A stretch of DNA of 64,000 bases from Bacteroides acidifaciens (GCF_903181435.1 NZ_CAEUHO010000001.1:1-64000), one strand, 5' to 3'. Counted from the stretch's first letter, positions 52,001 to 61,071 are shown. Program-made: numbers and translations. Notes: generated by a model not told the origin, from the letters alone.

Positions 52001-52286
52001 CTGGTCGGTAGATAATCCGAATCCAAATGCGGTTTATCCCCGCTTGGGAACAACCATCAGTGACATTCAGAATAATATTGTGAAGAGTTCCTTCTGGATG
52101 CGCAATGCTAATTTCTTACGGTTCAAGACACTGGAATTCGGTTATAGATTCCCTCATTGCCGTGTTTATTTCAATGGAGACAATCTTGCAGTGTTCAGCC
52201 CATTCAAATTGTGGGATCCGGAGCTTGCATGGAATGCCTACCCATTGCAACGTACTTTCAATCTTGGAGTACAACTTACATTCTAA
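49098..52286 (+). CDS. SusC-like TonB-dependent glycan transporter
   Basis: 1062 residues from the ATG at 49098 (MDLNSLKKKQRMVVALPLF). Signal peptide, carboxypeptidase-D-like regulatory domain (about 65-145, LYGTVIDATSGESLVGVNIR), TonB box region DEVVIIGAG, plug (about 160-270, SLTNNLAGKLSGVV, IRGINTFG, ASATAIYGNRGANGVMLVTT) and a 22-strand barrel follow, ending NLGVQLTF. It imports oligosaccharides across the outer membrane, with SusD as lid. It is 112 bp after the GH97 gene and 30 bp before SusD. Confidence 0.93.
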   Translation: MDLNSLKKKQRMVVALPLFACILGSYPLDAVAENSGIPVQEVLQNKAPLKRTLYGTVIDATSGESLVGVNIRVKGSDRGTITDLDGKFKLEVTNKTELECSYIGYKSQTVIVGDLGVIQIKMVSDNEVLDEVVIIGAGTQKKVSVTGSIASVKGTVLKAPSSSLTNNLAGKLSGVVAKTNSGEPGAASDFYIRGINTFGGVATPLILLNGVEISSGDLNTIPAETIESFTILKDASATAIYGNRGANGVMLVTTKSGSENTKATVNVSLEASYFQPMNRIEFADGPTYMRKFNEARQARDYDDVYNADQIQYTADGINPYAYPNVDWYDTIFKKGNFNQRANVNVQGGGSRVTYFLSLQANHDTGLMNTPKNYFYDTNFNTWEYNFQNNISYKLSNTTTVDLRIMTQMGHRNGPEYSTADMYKSVMATNPVSFPAAFPAQEGDKGHIRFGNVVLIPGVYGENPYANMLKSFQEVNYNTMNTSLNVAQKLDFITEGLSAKVLVNFKNYSYSKYKRSIDPFYYQMKANSFDPETNEYDLETLKTGKYFIEESDHKKEQDQTFYLDARLDWKRSFGYHNFTAMAMYMMREYRNSILPNRNQGYSGRITYDYANKYLVEFNFGYNGSERLASGTRFEFFPAVSLGWVVSNEDFWEPVSKTINHLKVRGSYGLVGSDQFHKDAPHFLYYNQINFSPNADAKEFHDKKLIYSTGMPGSTIVREGPEFKTLAIQNAGWERVKKLNVGVDISFFDQVNLTFDYFYDHRDRILMKRASFPSLLGYGGYAPWSNIGEVINKGVEISLNWNKQFGKNWFVDFRGNFTFNRNKYEYADEPDYPYVWQTKTGKPLNTLTGYLADGLFSSQEEIDNWADQSQLGGNNLRPGDIKYRDINGDGQITEQDQVMLSPYADIPNIQYGFGLNLTYKKFDFGVFFNGSAKRKIMINEGYAPFQSGGGDGHSGQTLPTNLMQWIADGHWSVDNPNPNAVYPRLGTTISDIQNNIVKSSFWMRNANFLRFKTLEFGYRFPHCRVYFNGDNLAVFSPFKLWDPELAWNAYPLQRTFNLGVQLTF

Positions 52287-52316
52287 CACTGTACAATTCA
52301 TAAAAATAATTCAGAT

Positions 52317-54317
52317 ATGAACATTTTAAAGTATACCAATCGATTTATAAAATCAGGTTTTGTCGGTATAACCTGCCTGGCCTGTTTTTCCTCATGCAAT
52401 TACTTGGATGTCATTCCGCCAGCACAACCGGATATGGAAGATACGATGACAGACAAAGCTGCAACACTGGGATTTTTATTTTCCTGTTATGCTCCAATAC
52501 TGGAGTTTCATACATATAATATCAATTATCTTGAAAATGGTTCGGACGAGACACTTTATCCACTGACGTGGTCAGGGCAATGCCAGAAAATTCAGTTTGG
52601 TACGGCTAATACAACAGATGGTATCGGAATGTGGTATACATGGTATTCTGCATTAGGGCAAGTACATCGTTTTCTACAACAGATTGATATCTTAAATCCG
52701 GTCGGAGTGACAGAAGATGATAAAGACGAATACAAAGGCGAGTGTTACTTTTTGGATGCATATTACCATTTCCGATTGCTGAATACTTACGGCCCCATTC
52801 CTATCGTTTCGGAAATGATGGACCCTAACATAACTAAGAATGAGATGCCGGGACGTTCGCACTATGATGCTTGTGTGGAATACATTGCTAAAAAGCTTGA
52901 CCAGGCTGCCAATCTGCTTCCCGATAAACGGGAACTTAGTGATGCGGGACGTGCTGATGCCACTATTTGCAAGTGCATTAAAGCCCGTATATTACTCTAT
53001 GCCGCTTCTCCTTTATGGAATGGCTCGTTCTACGATAAGAGCTGGAAAAACAGCAAATACGAGACTCCGGGATATGGAAATGAACTGGTAAGTTCGCAAT
53101 ATGAACGAAAAAAATGGGAAACTGCGTTGACTGCATGTCAGGAGGCTTTCGCAGCTGCCGATAAGGCGGGTTATAAATTGTTTGATATAGAAACCGCCAA
53201 TTCGATAGCTGAAAAACAAAAAGTTTCATTGCCTTTTATACCCGGCAAAGAAGAAGATACACCGGAGAATGAGTTATTTAAAGAACGTGTTCGTATGTTC
53301 CAGTATTTGGTTGCTTCGAACGAAAGCGACGGAAACAACGAACTTATTTGGGGAGTGAACACGAAGCGTATGGGACCGACGGACTATTGGCCTGTAATTT
53401 CGCAAGCCCCCAGAAAGATTATCAAGACGAACGGAACTACATGGCATTCAATGAGTGGTTGGTCTTTTAATGCGCCGACGTTGAACACTGTACAGCGTTT
53501 TTATACGGAAAATGGGAAATTGCCTGCTGATGATAATGATTTCTATCATAAAAGCGAGTGGTATACCCGCTTTTATGAGGGTACTTCAAGTCCGGCTTTA
53601 GAGAGAGATGATATTGATAAGGAAGACGTAAAGAATGACATTATCAAGTTTAATGCCGGTCGGGAAGCTCGTTATTATGCGTGGATTGCTTTTGATGGCT
53701 GTCAGTATGCTACGAATATACGTGATGGAGAACCACTTTGGCTTAATCTGAAGAATAGTGCTACGAATGGATATGTGCTTAATGACCGTAACTATACCGG
53801 AACAGGATTTATGACGAAGAAGTTTATGACACCCGATATCAAGTATGACAAGACGAACAAAGTGACGGGAACTCCTACTCGGTTGCCGTTTGTCCGTATG
53901 GCGGAACTATATTTGAATCTTGCCGAATGTTATGCGGCATTAGGGAATAATAAGGAGGCCTTGAAACAACTCAATTTCGTACGCAGACGTGCCGGTTTTG
54001 ATGATTTGGAAGAGGCGGATATGCCAAGGATGAATATGAGTGTAGTTGATTTGATTCGTAACGAACGTTTTGTTGAATTGTTTAAGGAAGGACATCGTTA
54101 CTACGATATGCGTCGCTGGACAATCGCTCCTCAAGTATCAGGTGCCGGTAAAATTTATGTTTTGAACAACAACAAGGTAGATCCTACTTTTGAGGAATTT
54201 AATAAACCGATATTAGCGGAACAACCATTGAGATGGTATAATCGTTTGTATTTACTTCCATCGGATGACACGGAAATATACAGTAATCCGCAGTTAGTGC
54301 AGTCACCCGGTTATTAA
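52317..54317 (+). CDS. SusD-like glycan-binding lipoprotein
   Basis: 666 residues, with lipobox FSSC (MNILKYTNRFIKSG ... SSCNYLDVIPP). Helical TPR-like SusD fold: early DAYYHFRLLNTYGPIPIV segment, RADATICKCIKARILLYAA, and the C-terminal conserved block LPFVRMAELYLNLAECYAAL, NFVRRRAGF, RNERFVELFKEGHRYYDMRRW. It caps the SusC barrel and captures glycan at the surface. Complete and of usual length for larger SusD proteins. Confidence 0.93.
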   Translation: MNILKYTNRFIKSGFVGITCLACFSSCNYLDVIPPAQPDMEDTMTDKAATLGFLFSCYAPILEFHTYNINYLENGSDETLYPLTWSGQCQKIQFGTANTTDGIGMWYTWYSALGQVHRFLQQIDILNPVGVTEDDKDEYKGECYFLDAYYHFRLLNTYGPIPIVSEMMDPNITKNEMPGRSHYDACVEYIAKKLDQAANLLPDKRELSDAGRADATICKCIKARILLYAASPLWNGSFYDKSWKNSKYETPGYGNELVSSQYERKKWETALTACQEAFAAADKAGYKLFDIETANSIAEKQKVSLPFIPGKEEDTPENELFKERVRMFQYLVASNESDGNNELIWGVNTKRMGPTDYWPVISQAPRKIIKTNGTTWHSMSGWSFNAPTLNTVQRFYTENGKLPADDNDFYHKSEWYTRFYEGTSSPALERDDIDKEDVKNDIIKFNAGREARYYAWIAFDGCQYATNIRDGEPLWLNLKNSATNGYVLNDRNYTGTGFMTKKFMTPDIKYDKTNKVTGTPTRLPFVRMAELYLNLAECYAALGNNKEALKQLNFVRRRAGFDDLEEADMPRMNMSVVDLIRNERFVELFKEGHRYYDMRRWTIAPQVSGAGKIYVLNNNKVDPTFEEFNKPILAEQPLRWYNRLYLLPSDDTEIYSNPQLVQSPGY

Positions 54318-54335
54318 TAAATAAAAGAATACATT

Positions 54336-55760
54336 ATGAAAACTAAGTTTATAGGAATTGCAAGTATGCTCGCCTTGCTGGCGGCTTGCGAGCAAGATAA
54401 ATATGAATTGGACAATTTGGTTCCTGAGGAGTATAATAAAGTGTTGTATATAAAAGAATACGGAACCCCTGAAATCACTTTATACAATGCTGATGAGAAG
54501 AGTACATATTCTTTCTCTGTCAATCTTGGCGGTAAGGACTTTATGGCGCAGCCGGCTGCTTGCGACATCCATACGCTGACACAGGCAGAGGTAGACCAAA
54601 AATACAGCATTCCCGAAGGGACCAATTACAAGGTACTTACCAAAGGCTATTCCATTGACAACTCGCATTTGGATTTTGCAACGGAAGAGTTCTACAAACA
54701 GGTTACTGTGTCTATGGCACCCAAAGTCATTGAGGATGAAATAAACACTGCCCCCAATTCTACATGGGTATTACCCATATGTTTACGTAGTGAGAGCGAC
54801 CTGGTGAATGCTGCAAAAAATGAGATATTCATGAAAATCAACGTCGTTAGTCCGTCTGTAGGTTTCAATAGTGCTGTCGAACGGATTGTACAGTATGAGA
54901 ATGGCACTCCTCGCGTCAATTCGGTTGAGTTTGGTATTGATGCTGAAAACCAGTGGGGACTTACATGCACATTTGAGGTTGATGAAGAATATGCGGCTGC
55001 AATGTATCCTACGTATAGGCTATTGCCGGTAGAATGTTATGAGTTCTCTGAAAATATACAGTTGCGCAAGGGAGAAAAGACCGCAGACTTGTTTATAACC
55101 TTTACCGGTGAAAAACTGGAATGGGGGGATTATGTACTTCCGATTCGTATGAGTAGTGATCCTGTTGCTTCTTCACCGGAGAAAAATATACATGTAATGG
55201 TTATTCATCATAGCAGTGACTGGGAGGTTACAGGTAAATATGAAGAAAGAAGATGGAATAATGGTGGTAAATTCAAACATCTTTTGGATGGTGATCCTAA
55301 AACATTTTGGGCAAGCCATTGGGATGGTCCTAACGCAAGAGATATTCCTCCTGTCTTGGTTATAGATACAAAGGAAGAGCATGCTTTCAGTAGAATCGGA
55401 TTTATGCATATAGATAATGAGGGTCAACAGGATAGACACAATTATCAACTTGAGTTTTATGTTAGTTCCGATTCCAGAACTTGGTGGAATTTTGACCATG
55501 AGAAATTCTGGGAAGGAAAAGAAGACGGAGATGTCGACTGGAATGAATATGGATGGAAAACAGATACTAACTGGGAGAGTCAAACCAACTGGGTGCCTGT
55601 GGGCAAGGTAACAGAGATGAAGAGCCTGCATCACCCCGAATATGAATATTTTGATTTGGACAGTAGCGTGAAAGGTCGGTATTTCATTATCAAAATGCCA
55701 TATAGAGGTGATCGGGATATGGGTGAGTTTGCAGAAATCGATCTTCAGACGGTAGATTGA
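54336..55760 (+). CDS. Surface glycan-binding lipoprotein, DUF1735 plus discoidin domain
   Basis: 474 residues with lipobox LAAC. Two DUF1735-type beta-sandwiches come first (about 35-155 and 165-285; VLYIKEYGTPEITLYNADEK marks the first, with a second copy ending WGDYVLPIRMSS). A C-terminal F5/8 type C (discoidin) domain (about 300-474) contains VTGKYEERRWNNGG, LLDGDPKTFWASHW, FSRIGFM and RYFIIKMPYRG. DUF1735 proteins in this position act as surface glycan-binding proteins; the discoidin domain adds a sugar-binding site. It starts 19 bp after SusD. Confidence 0.85.
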   Translation: MKTKFIGIASMLALLAACEQDKYELDNLVPEEYNKVLYIKEYGTPEITLYNADEKSTYSFSVNLGGKDFMAQPAACDIHTLTQAEVDQKYSIPEGTNYKVLTKGYSIDNSHLDFATEEFYKQVTVSMAPKVIEDEINTAPNSTWVLPICLRSESDLVNAAKNEIFMKINVVSPSVGFNSAVERIVQYENGTPRVNSVEFGIDAENQWGLTCTFEVDEEYAAAMYPTYRLLPVECYEFSENIQLRKGEKTADLFITFTGEKLEWGDYVLPIRMSSDPVASSPEKNIHVMVIHHSSDWEVTGKYEERRWNNGGKFKHLLDGDPKTFWASHWDGPNARDIPPVLVIDTKEEHAFSRIGFMHIDNEGQQDRHNYQLEFYVSSDSRTWWNFDHEKFWEGKEDGDVDWNEYGWKTDTNWESQTNWVPVGKVTEMKSLHHPEYEYFDLDSSVKGRYFIIKMPYRGDRDMGEFAEIDLQTVD

Positions 55761-55791
55761 ATGACAACTCTTAATTGAAAAAAGCAGCTTT

Positions 55792-55817
55792 GGGACCGTT
55801 CATATATGGTCGGTCCC
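55792..55817 (+). terminator. GGGACC/GGTCCC hairpin after the DUF1735 gene
   Basis: GGGACC (55792-55797) pairs with GGTCCC (55812-55817) around a 14-base loop, 32 bases past the stop. There is no long T run, so it may be an attenuator or RNA stabiliser that lowers expression of the following fimbrillin-like genes. Confidence 0.45.
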
Positions 55818-55907
55818 GAAGTGATTCTTTGGAGCGAAGTCTGAACAGATTATTATTTCGCGAATGGACTTTAATTGATTTTTAAACTTCTTAATCTTTT
55901 AGATAAT

Positions 55908-56741
55908 ATGAAAAAGATTTTTTTGTCGGCAGCGGTTATTGGACTACTTGCAAGCTGCTCACAGACAGAAGGACTGTCTGTCGATAATTCTACGGCAGAT
56001 AGCCGTCAGATACAACTTTCGGTGGGGGTAGGCGACTTGCAGACGCGTGCCGGTTATAACAGTGAAAACTTAGAACAGTTCCAGTTGATTATCGACAACC
56101 CCGGAAATGCGGAGTATAACTACAACATTCTGATGCAAAAGGGCGATGATGGGTGGAATACTTCCAGTGGCGAGGCATTGATGTGGGACCCCAATACTCC
56201 GAATATAACAGTATGTGCCTTTGCGCCTGCTAAAGACGACGTGCAATTGACAAACGGAAGTCTTGAAGTAAAAGTTCCCTCTAATCAGAGCACGGAAGAT
56301 GCTTTGAAGACGGCAGACTTTCTGTTGGCGAAGAGAGCGGTCAATCTTCAAAATGAGGATGGCAGACTTGATATCAAATTGAAACATAAATTGTGCAAAC
56401 TGATTATCAAACCCGTTAGCGGTGGAGTTGCAGCACCGGTGGACAACCTGAAGGCGAATGGCGTGATTTTAAGCGGAACTTGCGATTTGACGATGGCAAC
56501 ACCGGCTGTAGTAGCCGCTTCTTCTGCCGGCACGGCAAGCATCACGCCTTTCAAGAATGCGGAGGGAGCTTACGAGTGTATTTTGCTGCCGCAAAATGCC
56601 GGAACGTTAACCGTTACTTTCAATATAGGTGATACGGATTATGAATGGAAATCTGATGAAGCTCAACTCACGGAGGGTACTTGCTATACTCTGACGATGG
56701 ATGTGGTTACTTCTGAATCGAATCTGGAGGCAATCAAATAG
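55908..56741 (+). CDS. Fimbrillin-like (Mfa-type) lipoprotein
   Basis: 277 residues from the ATG at 55908 (MKKIFLSAAVIGLLASC); lipobox LASC. After it comes the pattern of fimbrillin/Mfa-like proteins: QIQLSVGVGDLQTRA, a Thr-Arg-Ala maturation-type segment near residue 47, then paired beta-sandwich domains with VTVCAFAPAKD-like and LKHKLCKLIIKPVSGG segments. Such proteins are pilin-like but also appear in PULs as surface glycan-binding proteins. Position, between the SusC/SusD genes and a fimbrillin-discoidin gene, favours the latter. Confidence 0.78.
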   Translation: MKKIFLSAAVIGLLASCSQTEGLSVDNSTADSRQIQLSVGVGDLQTRAGYNSENLEQFQLIIDNPGNAEYNYNILMQKGDDGWNTSSGEALMWDPNTPNITVCAFAPAKDDVQLTNGSLEVKVPSNQSTEDALKTADFLLAKRAVNLQNEDGRLDIKLKHKLCKLIIKPVSGGVAAPVDNLKANGVILSGTCDLTMATPAVVAASSAGTASITPFKNAEGAYECILLPQNAGTLTVTFNIGDTDYEWKSDEAQLTEGTCYTLTMDVVTSESNLEAIK

Positions 56742-56780
56742 GCAGATAACAATTAGTCACTCAATTAAGTAGAATATACA

Positions 56781-58217
56781 ATGAAAACATTCAGATATTT
56801 TTATTTGCTTGCAGCTCTTACTACATTTTCAGCTTGCGGCAACGATGACGATGAAGTGCAAGGACAAAGCTCTGCGACAAATGCCGACAAGGTTCTGATA
56901 AACGCTGTGGTGGATGGTAATTCGCTGTTTACGCGTAGCAATCCTATGGGGGCGAATGATGCCAGCCAACAGACATTTAATCAAGGTGACAAACTGGCGG
57001 TTGGATGTGGCGATGAGCTCCCTGTGCTATATACGATGGGCGCGGACAAGAACTGGGCAACCGAAGGGGAAAACGGTCTGGTATGGGCAGAATCTTATCC
57101 GGAAGCGGTAGCTTATCATGCGTATTATCCCGCAGTGGCGAGTGTCTCTTTCAACACTTTCATTCTGCCTGCCGACCAATCATCGAACGAATACATCACC
57201 AATGCGGACTACATGACCGGTACGACGGAAATATCCGAAAAGCCTGCCGATGGTGTATTGAAACTGAATATGAACCGTCGGATGGCACGTGTTATCATCA
57301 AAATAGCCGGTGTAGAAGAAGGGCTGGGCAGTGTGACGTCACTGACCGTCAGCTCTCAGTATGCCGCCATTTCTCCGGTGAACGTGGAAGGCCCCGTGAA
57401 ATCCATCACACCCTATGCAATGGGCAATGATACGTATGCCGCTTTGGTAATACCGGGCGAGGGTAGCAATACGGAAACGTTTGTTGAAGTAGGAACGACG
57501 ACTGGCGGTACAAGAAAGATTACAGGCATCAAACCAGCCGAAGCCGGTAAAAGTTATACTTACGACCTTTACGTAGGTGAACGTGGCGCCACACTATCCG
57601 ATCCGATTGTGGAAGACTGGACCGAGGGTACGTTGCAGGGAACCTTGACTGTAACGGCAGCAAAAAGATTGGAACGTACAGGTTGGAGAGTAACCGGTAA
57701 ATTTGAAGAGAATGAGAATGACTCATTTATGAAGCTTATAGATGGTGATACAAATACATTCTGGCGTAGCGATTGGTGTAATCGGGGATGTGATAAACCT
57801 TATTATGTGGTTATTGATCTTGGTGAGAATGCCAACTATGTGTTTACGGGAGTGGAAATTATGGAACATAGAGACCTCCTAGGTCCGTATAAATGTAATT
57901 TCTATGTTACAGACCAATGGGAATGGAGAGAACCATTGAGAGATTTAGGAGGAACAGAAGGCTATGAAGGTGATTGGCATTGGAATACTCATGGTGGAAA
58001 TGGTACTCTTGATACAACAAAATGGAGTGAGGGATGGACAAAGGTGAATAATGCGGATATAACATTAGAAAGCAGTGCGGATTTCCAAAAAATATCAATC
58101 AATAATGAAAATGCAAAAGGGCGTTATTTCATGATAGAAGTTACAGAAATGGAAGGAAATCCTAATAGTTGGATAGGTTTTGCTGAAATTTATCTGTGGG
58201 GTAAAGACGCCAAATAG
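56781..58217 (+). CDS. Fimbrillin-like protein fused to a discoidin domain, lipoprotein
   Basis: 478 residues with lipobox FSAC. The N-terminal Mfa-like region (about 40-285) has VLINAVVDGNSLFTRS, AYHAYYPAVAS and KLNMNRRMARVIIKIAG. The C-terminal F5/8 type C domain (about 300-478) has WRVTGKFEENENDSFMKLI, DGDTNTFWRSDW, YYVVIDLGE and GRYFMIEVTEMEG. The C-terminal domain clearly matches that of the DUF1735 protein at 54336, so the same discoidin module has been joined to two different N-terminal scaffolds. It is likely a second surface glycan-binding protein. It follows the first fimbrillin gene after 39 bp and is closed by a strong terminator. Confidence 0.82.
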   Translation: MKTFRYFYLLAALTTFSACGNDDDEVQGQSSATNADKVLINAVVDGNSLFTRSNPMGANDASQQTFNQGDKLAVGCGDELPVLYTMGADKNWATEGENGLVWAESYPEAVAYHAYYPAVASVSFNTFILPADQSSNEYITNADYMTGTTEISEKPADGVLKLNMNRRMARVIIKIAGVEEGLGSVTSLTVSSQYAAISPVNVEGPVKSITPYAMGNDTYAALVIPGEGSNTETFVEVGTTTGGTRKITGIKPAEAGKSYTYDLYVGERGATLSDPIVEDWTEGTLQGTLTVTAAKRLERTGWRVTGKFEENENDSFMKLIDGDTNTFWRSDWCNRGCDKPYYVVIDLGENANYVFTGVEIMEHRDLLGPYKCNFYVTDQWEWREPLRDLGGTEGYEGDWHWNTHGGNGTLDTTKWSEGWTKVNNADITLESSADFQKISINNENAKGRYFMIEVTEMEGNPNSWIGFAEIYLWGKDAK

Positions 58218-58253
58218 CGTTTATTTATCACCTATCTTAATCAAGAAAGGAAG

Positions 58254-58290
58254 AACTCTTTCTTTGGGAAAAAATCCCGAAGAAAGAGTT
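58254..58290 (+). terminator. Terminator after the fimbrillin-discoidin gene
   Basis: AACTCTTTCTT (58254-58264) pairs with AAGAAAGAGTT (58280-58290), with an inner GGGA/TCCC, followed by TTCTCT. Strong stem 37 bases past the stop. Confidence 0.75.
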
Positions 58291-58352
58291 TTCTCTATGG
58301 TCACTCTAATAAGTTGTAGATAATATAGTTTACTAATTGATTTGTATTGTAT

Positions 58353-59195
58353 ATGAAAAGAAAATTTGTGACTTGTTTGTTGTCTGTCCTGTTTTTAGCG
58401 GCAGATACGTATTCATTTGGCGAATGCAAAGGAACCGTTACGCCAAGTGTCGTTATAACGGAAAATCAATGGAAAGGAAAGAGGGTCGCTTTCTTGGGTG
58501 ATTCCATCACGGATGAACAACGAGTGGGTACTACAAAGTGTTATTGGGAGTATTTGGCAGAGTGGCTCGGCTTGTGTCCCTTGGTATATGGCATCAATGG
58601 AAACGAATGGAACGGAGTTCTGCAGCAGGCGCATAAATTGCGGGAAGAGCAGAAGGATACAGTAGACGCTATTGTCATCTTTGCCGGTACCAACGACTTT
58701 TTTGCAAATGTGCCGTTAGGAGAGTGGTATACGGACCCTATACGTAAAAAACCGAAAGTAGCGGATACACAATTGGAATATTCCCGCAAATATCGTATGC
58801 CATTGCTGAAAGACGATACGTTCAAAGGGCGAATCAACAGGGTGCTTCACTTTCTGAAGACGAACTATCCGGACAAGCAAGTGATTCTGCTGACTCCGCT
58901 TCATCGTGCGCAAGCCCGCTTCAGCAGTGAAAATGTACAGCCCGACGAAGGATTCGCCAATCAAATAGGCGTTTATATAGATGAATACGTCCAAGCTGTT
59001 AAAGAAGCTGGCAATGTATGGGCAGTACCCGTCATCGATCTTCATAGCCTTAGCGGATTATACCCGCTGAACGATTCGTGCTCCATTTATTTTCATGATG
59101 CGGATACCGACAGGCTGCATCCTAATGCGACAGGCCATCGCAGGATGGCAAAAACTTTGCTGTATCAGTTGTTGGCACTTCCGGCAACGTTCTGA
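58353..59195 (+). CDS. SGNH/GDSL-family hydrolase
   Basis: 280 residues from the ATG at 58353; a TTG two codons earlier is an unlikely start. Signal peptide (MKRKFVTCLLSVLFLAADTYS). All four SGNH blocks are seen: AFLGDSITD (Ser), YGINGNEWNGV (Gly-Asn), IVIFAGTNDF (Asn) and DTDRLHPNATGHRRMA (Asp-x-x-His). It probably removes O-acetyl or other esters from the glycan in the periplasm. Unlike the other two SGNH domains in this locus it is of the canonical GDSIT type and not closely related to them. It follows a terminator, so it may have its own promoter or rely on read-through. Confidence 0.82.
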   Translation: MKRKFVTCLLSVLFLAADTYSFGECKGTVTPSVVITENQWKGKRVAFLGDSITDEQRVGTTKCYWEYLAEWLGLCPLVYGINGNEWNGVLQQAHKLREEQKDTVDAIVIFAGTNDFFANVPLGEWYTDPIRKKPKVADTQLEYSRKYRMPLLKDDTFKGRINRVLHFLKTNYPDKQVILLTPLHRAQARFSSENVQPDEGFANQIGVYIDEYVQAVKEAGNVWAVPVIDLHSLSGLYPLNDSCSIYFHDADTDRLHPNATGHRRMAKTLLYQLLALPATF

Positions 59196-59233
59196 TGCTG
59201 GTATAAACGAACTGGCATGGCTATTATTCAGAG

Positions 59234-59284
59234 ATATATGATAAGAAGGCAAAGAAGTGGAAACTTGCCATTCTTATCATATAT
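59234..59284 (+). terminator. Long hairpin terminator after the SGNH gene
   Basis: ATATATGATAAGAA (59234-59247) pairs with TTCTTATCATATAT (59271-59284), with an inner GGCAA/TTGCC pair, followed by TTTTATT. The IS66 element is inserted six bases further on. Confidence 0.7.
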
Positions 59285-59332
59285 TTTATTGTAAGCATTC
59301 GGCCTCGCCCGTATTTCTCTCCAAGCTATAAT

Positions 59333-59373
59333 AAAGTCAAAAGCCAGACATGCTTTGTCTGGCTTTTGACTTT
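59333..59373 (-). terminator. 18-bp perfect hairpin at the end of IS66
   Basis: AAAGTCAAAAGCCAGACA (59333-59350) pairs perfectly with 59356-59373 around a 5-base loop. It lies between the transposase stop and the left inverted repeat. It should end the transposase transcript and may also block read-through of neighbouring transcripts. Confidence 0.75.
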
Positions 59374-59388
59374 ATCTATCTTTCTTGT

Positions 59389-61002
59389 TTATCCTTTCCA
59401 ATTAAATGGCAGTAAATCAGCGTAGTCGTTTTTCTTTTCTCTTTCATTCTCCTGTACCCTAATCAACACGTCCTGCATCCATAGTTTTGGGTTCACCTTA
59501 TTTTCTCTGCAACATCCCATCAGTGAAAAGAATATTGCCGCTGCATGTGCCGCTTCATGTGAACCGGAGAAAAGAGTGTTTTTTCTGTTCAAAGTCAATG
59601 GCCTTATAGAGCGCTCCACCGGATTATTGTCAATGCAGAACTGTGCATCGTTGACATATCCAGACAGTTGTTCAAAACGTGTGTACATATAGAATATGGC
59701 CTTTGCAATAGGCGATTTCTCAACCGTATGTTCATACTCCTGCCTGCACCATTTTTCCAGTCCTTTGATAATAGGGTACGATTCTTCCCGGCGAAGCCTT
59801 ACTACAGCCCCGCCTTCCAGATGTCCTATCCTGATTTTCTCCTCCACAGCATACAGTCTGCCTATTTGTTCAAGTGCATGCCTTGCTCTGGGAGGGTCAT
59901 TTCCTTCCGCTTCCACAAACTTGCGCCTGACGTGTGCCCAGCAGCACAGGTGCAACTTTCCGGGTAGTGTGTCGAACTCGTCATATACTGCAAAGCCGTC
60001 ACTCTGTACCACCCGAACCTGTCCTGCCAGCAGCGTGTCTATTCCGCTGCTGCCACGTCCCTTGTGATATTCAAAGAATGGGGTATGGAACCGGGGCAGA
60101 TAGAAGTTCCACATATACCCGCGGTGAAGAGCACCGGGCCGGTCGCTTTCAAGTACGGGATGGGGCGTCTCATCGGCCATGACGTAATAGCTGTCCTTGA
60201 CCAGTTCACGAAGTTCATTATAGATTGGCTCCAGACGCTGTGCGGCAGCCATCATCCAGTTACTTACAGTGGAAGGACTCAGATGGATGCCTTCACGCTC
60301 AAAGATGTCCAGTTGTCTGTACAGAGGCAGGTGGTCGTAATATTTGGCGGTAGCAATGTGTGACAGTACACTTTCCGACGCATTGCTGTGGGGATGTGCC
60401 ATTACGGGCATGGGAGCAGTTATGATACGACCGTCGGCGAGCCGGTATTTAGGGCGGATGATGCGTCTCACATAGAATCGGGCGGGACTGACGGCATATT
60501 GTTCGCTCACTTCCTCTCCCAGCTTCGCCGCTCCCTCCAACGAAAGGCCCTCCGGCATGGGAATGATAATCTCTTCACGGGGAAGGGACGGGGCGATGGG
60601 CTTACGGGCGTGGGGGGTAATCTTTTTGGTGAAGCTCTTACGGAAACGGTTGTAGCCATTCTCCGATTTGGCAGATTTCTCAGCTGTTTTCTGTTCTTCC
60701 GCTACCGGGTCATTGACATCGGACGGAGACTCAAAACAGATGCTCAACTGGCCAGCATCTTCGGGAAGATGGCGTTTTTCACTGGATTTACCCCATAAAC
60801 GGCGTGTCAAGTCAGCCAATTTCCATCTCAGGTCGGCAATGACGGCTGTACAGGCTGAGATTTCTTCGACCTGGCGGGAATACTCCCGCAAAGAGGATTC
60901 GTATTTTCTCTGAAGTTCTGCATGTTCCTTTTCAAGGCGTTCACGTTCCTTGCGCAGCTCTTCGTACTCTTCCAAAGTAAGGGTAATGACCGGTTCTTTC
61001 AC
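59389..61002 (-). CDS. tnpC: IS66 transposase (TnpC, DDE type)
   Basis: 537 residues. An N-terminal leucine-zipper coiled coil (about 8-70, EEYEELRKERERLEKEHAEL) is followed by a zinc-binding and linker region (about 75-190) and the DDE catalytic core: VMADETP, VQSDGFAVYDEF with its CCWAHVRRKF follow-up, and NNPVERSIRPLTLNRKN with the Glu. A C-terminal IS66_C tail ends the protein. It catalyses cut-and-paste movement of the element. Full length, no interruption. Confidence 0.93.
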   Translation of the reverse strand: MKEPVITLTLEEYEELRKERERLEKEHAELQRKYESSLREYSRQVEEISACTAVIADLRWKLADLTRRLWGKSSEKRHLPEDAGQLSICFESPSDVNDPVAEEQKTAEKSAKSENGYNRFRKSFTKKITPHARKPIAPSLPREEIIIPMPEGLSLEGAAKLGEEVSEQYAVSPARFYVRRIIRPKYRLADGRIITAPMPVMAHPHSNASESVLSHIATAKYYDHLPLYRQLDIFEREGIHLSPSTVSNWMMAAAQRLEPIYNELRELVKDSYYVMADETPHPVLESDRPGALHRGYMWNFYLPRFHTPFFEYHKGRGSSGIDTLLAGQVRVVQSDGFAVYDEFDTLPGKLHLCCWAHVRRKFVEAEGNDPPRARHALEQIGRLYAVEEKIRIGHLEGGAVVRLRREESYPIIKGLEKWCRQEYEHTVEKSPIAKAIFYMYTRFEQLSGYVNDAQFCIDNNPVERSIRPLTLNRKNTLFSGSHEAAHAAAIFFSLMGCCRENKVNPKLWMQDVLIRVQENEREKKNDYADLLPFNWKG

Positions 61003-61071
61003 TGTATATCCACTTTTTTATTATGTGACAAAGTTATGAAAATAAAGCAGAACGGCTTGTAGGACGGGAGA

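Noticed and set aside
55908..58217. Genuine fimbrial operon
   Set aside because: No usher-like or anchor genes and only two fimbrillin-like proteins, one ending in a discoidin domain; PUL position and operon make a glycan-binding role more likely.
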